42,787 bases of DNA, taken from Actinocatenispora rupis (GTDB lineage Bacteria; Actinomycetota; Actinomycetes; Mycobacteriales; Micromonosporaceae). Position 1 is the stretch's first letter, and each line of letters begins with the position of its first letter. The DNA lies in assembly GCF_016861975.1 (NCBI RefSeq), contig NZ_BOMB01000053.1:1-42787 (forward strand), read 5' to 3'. Under the pieces are notes generated by a model. The model made no database searches and was not told where the DNA came from. It saw nothing but the letters and a program-made list of their open reading frames with translations. Positions 15,604 through 23,096 of the stretch are shown here, piece after piece. A program made the translations under genes and the position numbers.

Positions 15604-16212
15604 TCAGCTGGAGTACTGGCGGACGAAGCTCGCGACCGCGTCGGCGATGAGCTGGACCGCGATGGCCGCCACGAGCAGACCGGAGATGCGGGTCACGACC
15701 TCGATGCCGCCCTGCTTGAGCACCCGGACGATCACGTTCGAGAAGCGCAGGAACGCGAAGATGATCAGGTGTACGGCGATGATCGCCGCGCCGATCGCCA
15801 CGTAGTCGGTGAAGCCGCCGGCCTGCCGGACGAACACGATCGTGGCGACGATCGCGCCCGGCCCGGCCAGCAGCGGCGTCCCGAGCGGTACGAGCGCGAC
15901 GTTCGACGTGGCGCTGCTGTCGGGGTCGTCCTGCTTGCCGGTCAACAGTTCCAGCGCGACGAGCAACAGCAGCAGGCCGCCGGCCGCCTGCATCGCGGGC
16001 AGCGAGATCCCCAGGTACGACAGGATCTGCCCGCCGGCCACCGCGAACCCCACGATGACGCCGAACGACAGCGCCACCGCCTGCCACGCCGCCTTGTTAC
16101 GGGCCCGGAAGTCGAGGCTACGGGTGAGCGCGAGGAAGATCGGCACGGAGCCGGGCGGGTCCACGATCACGAACAGCGTCACCAGCGCCGCACCGAACAG
16201 CTTCGTATCCAC
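15604..16212 (-). CDS. MarC family integral membrane protein
   Basis: This 202-residue protein has about six membrane helices and the MarC signature V-D-P-P-G-S-V-P-I-F-L-A-L-T near residue 20, the repeated G-x-x-L-L-x-x-L-G-I-S segment, and P-L-G-T-P-L-L-A-G-P-G-A-I in the middle. MarC was once linked to antibiotic resistance, but its true function remains unclear. The GTG start has a GGAGGGGG site. It lies 27 bp downstream of the PHP gene and is probably co-transcribed with it. A PHP-MarC pairing next to DUF6758 is common in Streptomyces and relatives. Confidence 0.92.
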   Translation of the reverse strand: MDTKLFGAALVTLFVIVDPPGSVPIFLALTRSLDFRARNKAAWQAVALSFGVIVGFAVAGGQILSYLGISLPAMQAAGGLLLLLVALELLTGKQDDPDSSATSNVALVPLGTPLLAGPGAIVATIVFVRQAGGFTDYVAIGAAIIAVHLIIFAFLRFSNVIVRVLKQGGIEVVTRISGLLVAAIAVQLIADAVASFVRQYSS

Positions 16213-16239
16213 CCGCCACCCCCTCCGACGCCCACCGAA

Positions 16240-17124
16240 TCATGTCCGTGCCGGCGGTACGGCCCCGGGTGCGCCGGGAGTGACCGGGCACGCCCCCGTC
16301 GCGAGGTCCAGGATCCGCTCGTACGACGCGGGCGTGGTCGTCTCGACCGCCAGTCCGGTCGGCTTGTTCGTACCGTGGAAGTCGCTGGAACCGGTCACGA
16401 ACAGCCCGTACGCCGCGGCCAGGTCCCGGGCGTGCGCCCGTTCGGCCGGCCCGTGGTCGGGGTGGTCGGCCTCCAGCCCGGCCAGCCCCGCCGCCGCCAT
16501 CTCCGCGATCACCCCGTCCGGTACGACCCGGCCACGCTTGTGCGCCAACGGATGCGCGAACACCGGTACCCCGCCGGCGCCGGTGATCAGCCGCAGCGCC
16601 TCGAAGACCTCGATGTCCTCCTTCGGCAGCCGGAACCGCTGCCCCAGCCACTGCGGCGCGAACGCCTCGGACACCGTCCCGACCAGCCCCCGCCGGATCA
16701 GCGCGTGCGCCAGGTGCGGCCGGCCGACCGGGGCGCCCGCCGCGTCGGCCAGTACCTCGTCCCAGGTGACGTCGATCCCCCCGGCACGCAGCAGGTCGAC
16801 CATCCGCCGGGCCCGACCCGCCCGGTTCTCCCGTACCCGGCGCAGCGCGGCCGACAGCTCCGGCTCGTCCGGATCCGGCAGGTACGCCAGCAGGTGCAGC
16901 CCGATCCCCGGCGAGACGCCCAACCACCGGGCCGACACCTCGATCCCCGGTACCAGCGTCAACCCGTCCGGTACGGCCGCCGCGGCCTCCGCCCACCCCG
17001 CGACGGTGTCGTGGTCGGTCAGCGCGACGACCGACAGCCCCACGTCCGCGGCGAGCTTCATGAGTTCGGCGGGACTGTTGGTCCCGTCGCTGGCCGTGGA
17101 GTGGACGTGCAGGTCGATCCGCAT
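16240..17124 (-). CDS. PHP domain metal-dependent phosphoesterase
   Basis: This 294-residue protein of the PHP/POLIIIAc superfamily belongs to the YciV/RNase AM group, which hydrolyses phosphate esters of nucleotides or short RNAs. Metal ligands are visible: H6 and H8 in D-L-H-V-H-S, D in A-L-T-D-H-D, E in P-G-I-E-V-S, H in F-A-H-P, and the terminal S-D-F-H-G. I chose the ATG at 17124 so that the protein starts M-R-I-D-L-H-V-H; a CAGAAT box 6 nt upstream suggests a leaderless mRNA. A GTG/ATG further upstream would add 16 residues with no support. MarC follows directly. Confidence 0.9.
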   Translation of the reverse strand: MRIDLHVHSTASDGTNSPAELMKLAADVGLSVVALTDHDTVAGWAEAAAAVPDGLTLVPGIEVSARWLGVSPGIGLHLLAYLPDPDEPELSAALRRVRENRAGRARRMVDLLRAGGIDVTWDEVLADAAGAPVGRPHLAHALIRRGLVGTVSEAFAPQWLGQRFRLPKEDIEVFEALRLITGAGGVPVFAHPLAHKRGRVVPDGVIAEMAAAGLAGLEADHPDHGPAERAHARDLAAAYGLFVTGSSDFHGTNKPTGLAVETTTPASYERILDLATGACPVTPGAPGAVPPART

Positions 17125-17174
17125 GCCGCCATTCTGCCCACTCGACCGGCCGCACCTTGCCCCAAGCACCACGG

Positions 17175-17202
17175 CGCCCCGCCGGTACGGTCCGGCGGGG
17201 CG
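17175..17202 (-). terminator. Hairpin terminator after the PH-domain gene
   Basis: An 11-bp perfect stem (17175-17185 with 17192-17202, 6-nt loop TACGGT) lies 24 bases downstream of the PH-domain gene stop on the minus strand. It separates that transcript from the PHP gene. Confidence 0.75.
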
Positions 17203-17225
17203 TCGTCACGCGGTACTTCCCAGGG

Positions 17226-18068
17226 CTACGCCCCGTCCGACTCGCCGTCGCTCTCACCGAGCCGGGCCTCCACGGCCTCCGGCTCGTACATCTCCTCGAC
17301 GACGCGCAGGTACAGCTCGTTCGGGTTGGGCAGGTGGGGCACCTCGCGCAGCGCCTGGTCCTGGCCGGCCGACTCCAGCACGAACGTGCCGTAGTTGAGC
17401 ATCCGGCCGAGCGGCGACTGCTGGTACTTCATGTCGGTGACGCGGGCCAGCGGCATCATCGCCACCTTGCGCGTGACCAGGCCGTTGATCAGCATGACCC
17501 GCTTGTTGGTGAGGATGAAGCGGTCCTGGAACCAGTCCAGCACCCGCCAACCGACCCAGACCAGCGACAGCACCCAGATCAGCACGACGACGGTCACCGC
17601 GATGTCCGCCTTGTAGTGCGCGAGCAGGCTGGAGACGAACCCCATCAGGAACGTCGCGAGCACCACCACGACGATCGGGATGATGATGTGGATCCAGTGC
17701 CGCCGCCACTCCCCCCGGTACTTCTCGGTCGGGAACAGGTAACGCGCCACGTACGAACTGGGTTCGGGCTCGACCGGCAGTACGCGCCGGGGCCCGTCGG
17801 TCGGCAGACCGGTGCTGCCGTCGTACGGATCCTCGGGGTCCGGGTACTCCGCCGAGGCGACGGACGGGGCGGCGCCGGGAGTCTCCCCGTCGTACTCCGA
17901 AGGCGCGCCCGCATAGGGACGCGCCTCTGGGTCGGGCCCGGACCGCATGCCCGGGATCGGTCCCGTGTCCCGGCCCGCTACGGGGCCGGCGTCGATGTCC
18001 CGGTCGGGAATCGGCTCGGTGTCGCGCCGAGCGTCATCCCCTGACCGGTCTGACTCGTCGCGGTGCAT
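17226..18068 (-). CDS. PH domain-containing membrane protein (bPH_2, YdbS-like)
   Basis: This 280-residue protein has a long acidic, Asp/Pro-rich N-terminal part (about residues 1-105). Two membrane helices follow at about 125-150 and 160-180 (I-I-I-P-I-V-V-V-V-L-A and V-V-V-L-I-W-V-L-S-L-V-W). The bacterial PH domain then runs D-R-F-I-L-T-N-K-R-V-M, R-K-V-A-M-M-P-L-A-R-V-T-D-M-K-Y-Q-Q-S and G-R-M-L-N-Y-G-T-F-V-L-E-S-A-G. Such proteins sit in the inner membrane with the PH domain facing the cytoplasm. Their role is unknown. The start is 9 bp after the stop of a 52-residue membrane peptide gene, so the two are probably an operon. Confidence 0.88.
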   Translation of the reverse strand: MHRDESDRSGDDARRDTEPIPDRDIDAGPVAGRDTGPIPGMRSGPDPEARPYAGAPSEYDGETPGAAPSVASAEYPDPEDPYDGSTGLPTDGPRRVLPVEPEPSSYVARYLFPTEKYRGEWRRHWIHIIIPIVVVVLATFLMGFVSSLLAHYKADIAVTVVVLIWVLSLVWVGWRVLDWFQDRFILTNKRVMLINGLVTRKVAMMPLARVTDMKYQQSPLGRMLNYGTFVLESAGQDQALREVPHLPNPNELYLRVVEEMYEPEAVEARLGESDGESDGA

Positions 18069-18077
18069 CCCGACAAG

Positions 18078-18236
18078 CTAGCCCACGAGGCTGGAGAAGA
18101 AGTTCCCCACGCCGGTCAGAATGTCGACAATGCCGCCACCGATGGTCTTCGCGACCGTGGCTGCGGAGTTTGGCTTGTAGGCGATGAAGAAAATCAGAAA
18201 GGCGAGACCACCCCAGGTGAGGATCTTCTTGATCAT
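18078..18236 (-). CDS. 52-residue membrane peptide upstream of the PH-domain gene
   Basis: The frame reads M-I-K-K-I-L-T-W-G-G-L-A-F-L-I-F-F-I-A-Y, then a polar P-N-S-A-A segment and an amphipathic C-terminal half ending S-S-L-V-G. One N-terminal membrane helix is clear. The ATG has a GGGAGGG ribosome site 4-5 nt upstream, and the stop is 9 bp before the PH-domain start. Codon use is visibly less GC-rich than its neighbours (AAA, TTT, ATT present). Similar short M-I-K-K-I-L peptides occur in other actinomycetes, from my memory of the group. A subunit or regulator of the PH-domain protein is an inference. Confidence 0.7.
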   Translation of the reverse strand: MIKKILTWGGLAFLIFFIAYKPNSAATVAKTIGGGIVDILTGVGNFFSSLVG

Positions 18237-18348
18237 TGTCCCTCCCCGACGTCACGTTCCACTACTGAGAGTATCAGCCAGACGCCACCCTGTGAATGTC
18301 CCGAGCTGAAATCACCAGGGTAATCAGCCACTATTCCGGCACTCGTAC

Positions 18349-18993
18349 TCAGTCCTCACCAACAAGGTACGGCGACAAGGCACCGTACACGAGTTCCGGC
18401 GGGCGCGAGTCGGTCAGATCGTGGAGCACGACGTGTTCGGCCAGGACGTACCCGGCGGCGGCCGGAAAGGCCACCGCGTACAGCCAGAGTCCCTTCGCCT
18501 CACCGACGTAGACGCAGCGGTCGTCGGCGGAGGGCACCGACCAGAGCGGGGTCGGATGGCCCGCCGCGATGATCTTCGCGTGAGCAACGTCACCGGACAC
18601 CGCGGCGGCAAGTACCGGGCCCGGATCGGGGCCCTCGAAGCCGGCGAACCAGCACCCGAGCCCCACCCCCGGCTCCTCCGCGACGAGCACGACGTCGGCC
18701 GGTCCACCCAGCGGCGCCGGACCCGAACACGCCAGTACGGTCGCGGCGGCGCCGGTGCGCTCGTCCCCCGCCCAGCCCACGCCGGTGACCATCCAGCCCT
18801 GCAGCAACGGCCACGGGCACCACAGCGGTACCCGGGAGAGGCGCGCGGCGGTGTCGACCACGCCGGCCCCGACGTGCCGCGGTACGTGGAGCGGGGCGAT
18901 CGGGCCGTGGTCCGGACAACGCCAGTCGGAGTGCATCAGATCCGGCGGTCGCACCGGACCGCCGCACCGCGGACACCTCACGGCGATGCTCAC
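18349..18993 (-). CDS. DUF6758 family protein with N-terminal zinc ribbon
   Basis: This 214-residue conserved actinobacterial protein opens with C-P-R-C-G-G and a second C-P-D-H, giving a probable zinc ribbon in residues 7-27. The family signature W-C-P-W-P-L-x-x-G-W, then A-C-S-G-P-A-P-L-G-G and V-A-E-E-P-G-V-G-L-G, is clear. The ending Y-G-A-L-S-P-Y-L is also typical. Its function is unknown; the family is usually found beside PHP and MarC genes, as here. The GTG start at 18993 abuts the TrmH stop with no gap, so the two genes are translationally linked. Confidence 0.85.
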   Translation of the reverse strand: MSIAVRCPRCGGPVRPPDLMHSDWRCPDHGPIAPLHVPRHVGAGVVDTAARLSRVPLWCPWPLLQGWMVTGVGWAGDERTGAAATVLACSGPAPLGGPADVVLVAEEPGVGLGCWFAGFEGPDPGPVLAAAVSGDVAHAKIIAAGHPTPLWSVPSADDRCVYVGEAKGLWLYAVAFPAAAGYVLAEHVVLHDLTDSRPPELVYGALSPYLVGED

Positions 18994-19650
18994 CTACGTC
19001 ACCGTGATCTCGTTCGGGAGGCCCGTCAAGTCCACGGGCGCCGCGTACCGCCTGATCCAGGCATGCATGGCGATACCGCTCGCGACGCCCGCGTTGATGG
19101 ACCGGGTCGAGCCGTACTGCGCGATCGAGCAGACGAGGGAGGCGGCGGCGCGGGCCGGCGCGGACAGGCCCGGGCCCTCCTGACCGAACAGCAGCAGGCA
19201 CTTCCGCGGCAGCTCCACCGACTCCAGCGGTACGGCACCGGGCAGGTTGTCGATGCCGACGACGGCCAGACCCTCGACCGCGGCGTACGCGAGGAGGTCG
19301 TCGACGGTCGGGTGGTACCGGACGTGCTGGTAACGGTCCGTGACCATGGCGCCGCGGCGGTTCCACCGGCGACGGCCGACGATGTGCACCTCGCGGGCGA
19401 GGAACGCGTTCGCCGTCCGTACGACGGTGCCGATGTTGAGGTCGTGCTGCCAGTTCTCCACCGCGACGTGGAAGTCGTGCCGGCGGGTGTCGAGGTCGGC
19501 GACGATCGCCTCGCGCCGCCAGTACCGGTAGCGGTCGACGACGTTGCGCCGGTCGCCGCCCGCCAACAGCTCCGGGTCGTACCGCGGGTCGGTCGGCCAG
19601 GGCCCCTGCCACGGGCCGACCCCGACGCCGGCATCCTGCTCGTCGTGCAC
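18994..19650 (-). CDS. TrmH/SpoU family RNA 2'-O-methyltransferase
   Basis: This 218-residue SAM-dependent SPOUT methyltransferase acts on ribose 2'-OH of tRNA or rRNA. The three SpoU motifs are present: motif 1 N-I-G-T-V-V-R-T-A-N-A-F (catalytic N and R), motif 2 L-L-L-F-G-Q-E-G-P-G-L-S, and motif 3 S-I-A-Q-Y-G-S-T-R-S-I-N-A-G-V-A-S-G-I-A. Its target base is not determinable. GTG 19650 lies exactly 7 nt after a TATCGT box, so the mRNA is probably leaderless. The stop touches the DUF6758 start. Confidence 0.9.
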   Translation of the reverse strand: MHDEQDAGVGVGPWQGPWPTDPRYDPELLAGGDRRNVVDRYRYWRREAIVADLDTRRHDFHVAVENWQHDLNIGTVVRTANAFLAREVHIVGRRRWNRRGAMVTDRYQHVRYHPTVDDLLAYAAVEGLAVVGIDNLPGAVPLESVELPRKCLLLFGQEGPGLSAPARAAASLVCSIAQYGSTRSINAGVASGIAMHAWIRRYAAPVDLTGLPNEITVT

Positions 19651-19657
19651 AGCGGGA

Positions 19658-19663
19658 ACGATA
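19658..19663 (-). promoter_or_regulatory. Leaderless -10 box TATCGT of the TrmH gene
   Basis: On the complement, TATCGT ends exactly 7 nt before the GTG start at 19650, and no ribosome site lies between them. Confidence 0.6.
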
Positions 19664-19702
19664 CGACGACCGGCGCGGCCCGGTGACCGCGCCGGCGCAC
19701 GG

Positions 19703-20212
19703 TCAGCGCCCGGCGAGGGCATCCGACAGGCTCGTGAGGAAGCGGCGCTCCGCCGGGCTGACCGACTCGCCGCCGATACCGAGGAAACCGCCCGACTTGG
19801 CGGCACCGCACACCACCTCGGCGATCCTGGACACCCACTCCGTGTACGCCCGCGCGTCGGCCGGCGCGGCCTTCGCCGCCAGTACGGTGGCGGCCCGGCG
19901 GGCCTTGGCGAGCGTGTCGGCCAGCCCCTTCGCCCGGTCGTTGAACTCGACCGCGGTGGGCTGCGGCGTACCGGTGTCGTCGTCGGTCCACAGCTCGGCC
20001 GCCACCTTGCGGACGAGCGGGCTGTCCGAGTGCGTGCCGGACTCGATGCCGCGGTCGCCGGCCATCCCCTCGTCGACGGTACGGCGCATGCCGTCCGCCT
20101 CGGCCGAGGTGGCCGCGATGACGACGAGTTCGGGCAGCTCGACGAGCAGCCGCCACTCGCTCGGCGTGTAGTCGGTGGTACGTGTCGGCCGTTCCTCTGC
20201 CTGGCTGGACAT
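19703..20212 (-). CDS. Conserved hypothetical protein, helical, soluble
   Basis: This 169-residue protein has no membrane segment or known motif. It contains P-E-L-V-V-I-A-A-T-S-A, an Ala/Lys-rich helical centre, and G-G-F-L-G-I-G-G-E-S-V-S near the end, which looks like a loop between helices. Similar proteins appear in Micromonosporaceae without an assigned role, by my recollection. The ATG has a GGGGAGGG site. It is followed by TrmH 52 bp later on the same strand. Confidence 0.7.
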   Translation of the reverse strand: MSSQAEERPTRTTDYTPSEWRLLVELPELVVIAATSAEADGMRRTVDEGMAGDRGIESGTHSDSPLVRKVAAELWTDDDTGTPQPTAVEFNDRAKGLADTLAKARRAATVLAAKAAPADARAYTEWVSRIAEVVCGAAKSGGFLGIGGESVSPAERRFLTSLSDALAGR

Positions 20213-20341
20213 GTCGCCCTCCCCACGCTCGGCGGTTCCGCCCCCAGGATAGAGCCGGAATGTCCGGCCGAGGGAGCTTTCTCACCTGGTGCCGCCACGA
20301 TGCGTACGCGGCAGTACGTCGGAGAGTCAGGAGTCGGGGCG

Positions 20342-21082
20342 TCAGCGGACCAGGTCGCAGCCCCAGCCGTCGTAGTCGCCGCCGTTCGCCCGTACGACGG
20401 TGAGGACCTGGACGGTCGCCTCGTCGATCTCGGTCAGCGGTACGGCCCGGGTCGCGGTCACGGTGGCGCTGCCGTCCGGGTCGACCGACGCCGTCACCCG
20501 GTAGCCGAGCTTGCCCAGCTCGGCCCCGGCGGCGCTGGCCTGCTTCTGCTCGGCGAAGTGCGCGGAGTGCTCGACCGGCCGAGGCTGCTCGGCCCGGTCC
20601 CCGCGCGACACCAGCGCCCGTACCAGCGGAAGGTTGTAGCTGCGCTGCTCGGCGGCCGGATCGGGCGTGAACACCGCCCGCACGTACGACCAGTCGGGGT
20701 CGTCGGTGGTGGTCAGCTCGGGCGTGAACGGCCCGGGCAGCTTCAGCTCGCCCGGCTCGGCCGGCAGCTGGCAGACGAACGTGCACGCGCCGCCCGCGAT
20801 CACCCGCCCCACGTACTGGCCACCGGTGCGCTTGGCGACCTCACCCGCGAGCTTGTCCTCGAACACGTACAGCTGGTGCGCGGTCTCACGGTCGGGCGAG
20901 CCGTCCGGCCGCGTCGCCGCCAGCGCCACCCGTACGGTCAGGCGCACGGGCAGCTCCTCGACCGGGGCGAGGCGTACCGCGGCGAGGTCCGCGTGCAGCA
21001 TCGCGTCCTCCGAGTCCACCCGGCCCGGGAACGTCTGCCAGTCGGGCTCCCAGCTCGGCTTGGTGCGACGAAACAGCGGCAC
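20342..21082 (-). CDS. DUF695 / RraB-type domain fusion protein
   Basis: This 246-residue protein has an N-terminal DUF695-like part (W-E-P-D-W-Q-T-F-P then several beta strands, residues about 8-150). The C-terminal part of about 80 residues resembles the RraB (regulator of RNase E activity B) fold, with A-G-A-E-L-G-K-L-G-Y-R-V-T-A and ending D-G-W-G-C-D-L-V. RraB inhibits RNase E in E. coli, but a similar role in Actinobacteria is not established. The GTG at 21082 has a GGAGGGA ribosome site; upstream in-frame sequence is Arg/Pro-rich and not coding. Confidence 0.75.
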   Translation of the reverse strand: MPLFRRTKPSWEPDWQTFPGRVDSEDAMLHADLAAVRLAPVEELPVRLTVRVALAATRPDGSPDRETAHQLYVFEDKLAGEVAKRTGGQYVGRVIAGGACTFVCQLPAEPGELKLPGPFTPELTTTDDPDWSYVRAVFTPDPAAEQRSYNLPLVRALVSRGDRAEQPRPVEHSAHFAEQKQASAAGAELGKLGYRVTASVDPDGSATVTATRAVPLTEIDEATVQVLTVVRANGGDYDGWGCDLVR

Positions 21083-21173
21083 GCGACGCTCCCTCCGGTA
21101 CTGACCAGGCACTGCGGTACCGGACAGTCTGCCGTACCCGGATCGGGGCCGGTGCCGTGCCACACTTCTCGCC

Positions 21174-21665
21174 ATGCACGCCGAGACGGTCACGCCGACC
21201 GACAGCGCAGCGCGCGCCGATCCGCCGGTGCTACGCCTCGGCCGGACCGGCCGGTGGGTACGGATCGCGGTCACCGTGCTCGGCGCCGCGCTGCTGCTGG
21301 CCGGCACCCTGGTCGGGCAGGACGACGACTTCCCGTTCGGCCCGTTCCGGATGTACGCGACGGCCGACAGGCTCGACGAGCCGGTCACCGACACCCGGCT
21401 CAGCGCGGTCGACGCCAGCGGGCGACGGTTCGCGCTGACCGACGACGCCACCGGGTTCCGCCGGGCCGAGGTGGAGGGGCAGCTGCCGCGGTTCGAGAAG
21501 CACCCCGAGCTGCTGTCCGGCCTGGCCACGGCGTACGCGCGACGGCAGCCCGGTCGGCCCCGCCTGGTCCGCATCGACGTCGTCGTACGGCTCATCGAGT
21601 TGCGCGACGGCCGACCGACCGGGAAGTACACCCAGCGCACGGTCGTGTCGTGGAGCGCCCGGTGA
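21174..21665 (+). CDS. Single-TM protein translationally coupled to the HTTM gene
   Basis: This 163-residue protein has one N-terminal membrane helix (V-R-I-A-V-T-V-L-G-A-A-L-L-L-A-G-T-L-V-G, about residues 28-50), then D-D-D-F-P-F-G-P-F-R-M-Y-A and an extracytoplasmic beta-rich region. The F-P-F-G-P-F-R-M-Y motif recurs in proteins encoded beside HTTM genes. A CACACT box lies 7 nt before the ATG. The stop overlaps the HTTM GTG start (GTGA), indicating coupled translation. It probably forms a membrane complex with the HTTM protein (inference). Confidence 0.7.
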   Translation: MHAETVTPTDSAARADPPVLRLGRTGRWVRIAVTVLGAALLLAGTLVGQDDDFPFGPFRMYATADRLDEPVTDTRLSAVDASGRRFALTDDATGFRRAEVEGQLPRFEKHPELLSGLATAYARRQPGRPRLVRIDVVVRLIELRDGRPTGKYTQRTVVSWSAR

Positions 21666-22522
21666 ACCGGGTCGCGCGGTGGTTCACCGCACCCGTACCG
21701 CTGGGTCGGGTCGCCGCGTTCCGCACGCTGGTCTACCTGTTCGTCGCAGCCGACCTGGTGGTGTTCACGCCGTGGGTGCGGATGCACGCCGACGTGCCCG
21801 GTTCGCTCTACCAGCCGCTGCTGATCGGCCGCCTGCTCCCGCTCCCCACCCCCGGGTACGTGCTGGTCACGGTGACGTTCTGGCTGTTGCTGGCGCTGTC
21901 GCTGGCGGCGGCGACCGGGCGCGCGCCGCGACTGCTCGGCTGGCTCGTCTTCGCGCTGTACCTGCAGTGGATGGTCGTCGCGATGAGCTACGGCAAGGTC
22001 GACCATGACCGGTTCGACCTGCTGGTGGCGCTCGCGGTGCTGCCGACCGTCGGCGCCGCGCGGCACGGCGACCCCACCCGGTCCGAACGCGCCGGCTGGG
22101 CGTTGCGCGCCACCCAGCTCGCCGTCGTCGCCACCTACTTCCTGTCCACGTGGGCGAAGTTGCGGTTCGGCGGCCTCGACTGGCTGACCGGCGCAACCAT
22201 GACCCGCGCCGTACTCCGCCGCGGCACCGTGTTCGCCGAGTGGTCCACGCACGTACCGCACCTGCTGGTGGTGGTGCAGTTCCTGATCGTGGCGTTCGAG
22301 CTGTCCACGCCGCTGGTGTTCGTCCTGCGCGGCCGCTGGCACTGGCTCTGGGTCGCCCTGATGTACGCCTTCCACGTCATGGTGTACGCCGCGGTCACGA
22401 TCAGCTTCATCCCGCACCTGGTCGCGATGACCAGCTTCCTGCCGCTGGAGAAGGTGCGCCCGGTCGTACGGCTGCGGCGCCTGCTGCGCCGCCGGGCCGA
22501 CCGCCCACTCCCGGCCGACTGA
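21662..22522 (+). CDS. HTTM domain protein (vitamin K-dependent gamma-carboxylase-like)
   Basis: This 286-residue polytopic membrane protein of the HTTM family (horizontally transferred transmembrane domain) is related to the membrane core of vitamin K-dependent gamma-glutamyl carboxylase. It has about six to eight hydrophobic helices with F-R-T-L-V-Y-L-F, M-S-Y-G-K-V-D-H-D-R-F-D-L-L, and S-T-W-A-K-L-R-F-G-G-L-D-W-L. It lacks the large carboxylase ectodomain. Bacterial substrates are unknown. The GTG overlaps the preceding stop by 4 nt. A DCC thiol oxidoreductase gene converges 9 bp downstream; HTTM and DCC domains are often found together. Confidence 0.85.
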   Translation: MNRVARWFTAPVPLGRVAAFRTLVYLFVAADLVVFTPWVRMHADVPGSLYQPLLIGRLLPLPTPGYVLVTVTFWLLLALSLAAATGRAPRLLGWLVFALYLQWMVVAMSYGKVDHDRFDLLVALAVLPTVGAARHGDPTRSERAGWALRATQLAVVATYFLSTWAKLRFGGLDWLTGATMTRAVLRRGTVFAEWSTHVPHLLVVVQFLIVAFELSTPLVFVLRGRWHWLWVALMYAFHVMVYAAVTISFIPHLVAMTSFLPLEKVRPVVRLRRLLRRRADRPLPAD

Positions 22523-22531
22523 CCCGCCCGG

Positions 22532-22936
22532 CTACCGGGTCACCGGATCGTTCGTCGGGCGCGGCGTCGGGCGCTCGGCCTGCGGCAACGCGCACGCCGG
22601 GGTGCCGCCGGGCATCCGGTCGCGGTGCCGCGCGATCCACCGGTACACCGGCCACGCCAGCCACCGCACCGGCGGCGCACCGAGCACCGCCCCCAGGGGC
22701 CGCCAGTACGACCCGGCGTCGCGGAGTACGCGGGCGATGGCGTCGGGGCCGGCCGCGTGCCCGGCACCGATCCACTGCACCGCGGCCTCGGCCTGCTCCT
22801 GCGTGACGCCGAGCGCGGCCAGGTCGGCGTACTGCCACGGCAGCACCTCGGCGCTCGTCGGGATGTGCCGCTCCAGGAACCCGGCGCACGTCGTGCAGAA
22901 CGCGCAGTCCCCGTCGTACAGGAAGGTCGGCCTCAT
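22532..22936 (-). CDS. DCC1-like thiol-disulfide oxidoreductase (DUF393)
   Basis: This 134-residue protein has the DCC signature Y-D-G-D-C-A-F-C near residues 7-14 (C11-x-x-C14), followed by F-L-E-R-H and later W-x-W-P-V-Y-R-W-I-A-R-H-R. Family members are predicted thiol-disulfide oxidoreductases. The ATG at 22936 starts M-R-P-T-F-L-Y-D-G-D; a GACGAT box 6 nt upstream suggests a leaderless mRNA. It faces the HTTM gene tail-to-tail and probably works on the same membrane substrate or on quinone redox chemistry (inference). Confidence 0.88.
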   Translation of the reverse strand: MRPTFLYDGDCAFCTTCAGFLERHIPTSAEVLPWQYADLAALGVTQEQAEAAVQWIGAGHAAGPDAIARVLRDAGSYWRPLGAVLGAPPVRWLAWPVYRWIARHRDRMPGGTPACALPQAERPTPRPTNDPVTR

Positions 22937-23072
22937 GCCCCCATCGTCCACCCTGGGGGCCGCGGTGGCGACGTGACGGCTCCCTCCCTTCGCAGGTCGG
23001 CGCGGCCCTTCCGCAGGTCGGCGCGGCGACCCGCCCGGGAGACGGAAAACGCCGGAACCGGTGGACGACAGC

Positions 23073-23088
23073 TCGAACACGTGTTCGA
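23073..23088. promoter_or_regulatory. LexA SOS box
   Basis: TCGAACACGTGTTCGA is a perfect 16-bp palindrome matching the actinobacterial SOS consensus TCGAAC-N4-GTTCGA. It ends 8 bp before the ATG at 23097 of the Rv2578c-type gene, so LexA would block transcription. Confidence 0.9.
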
Positions 23089-23096
23089 ATAGATGC

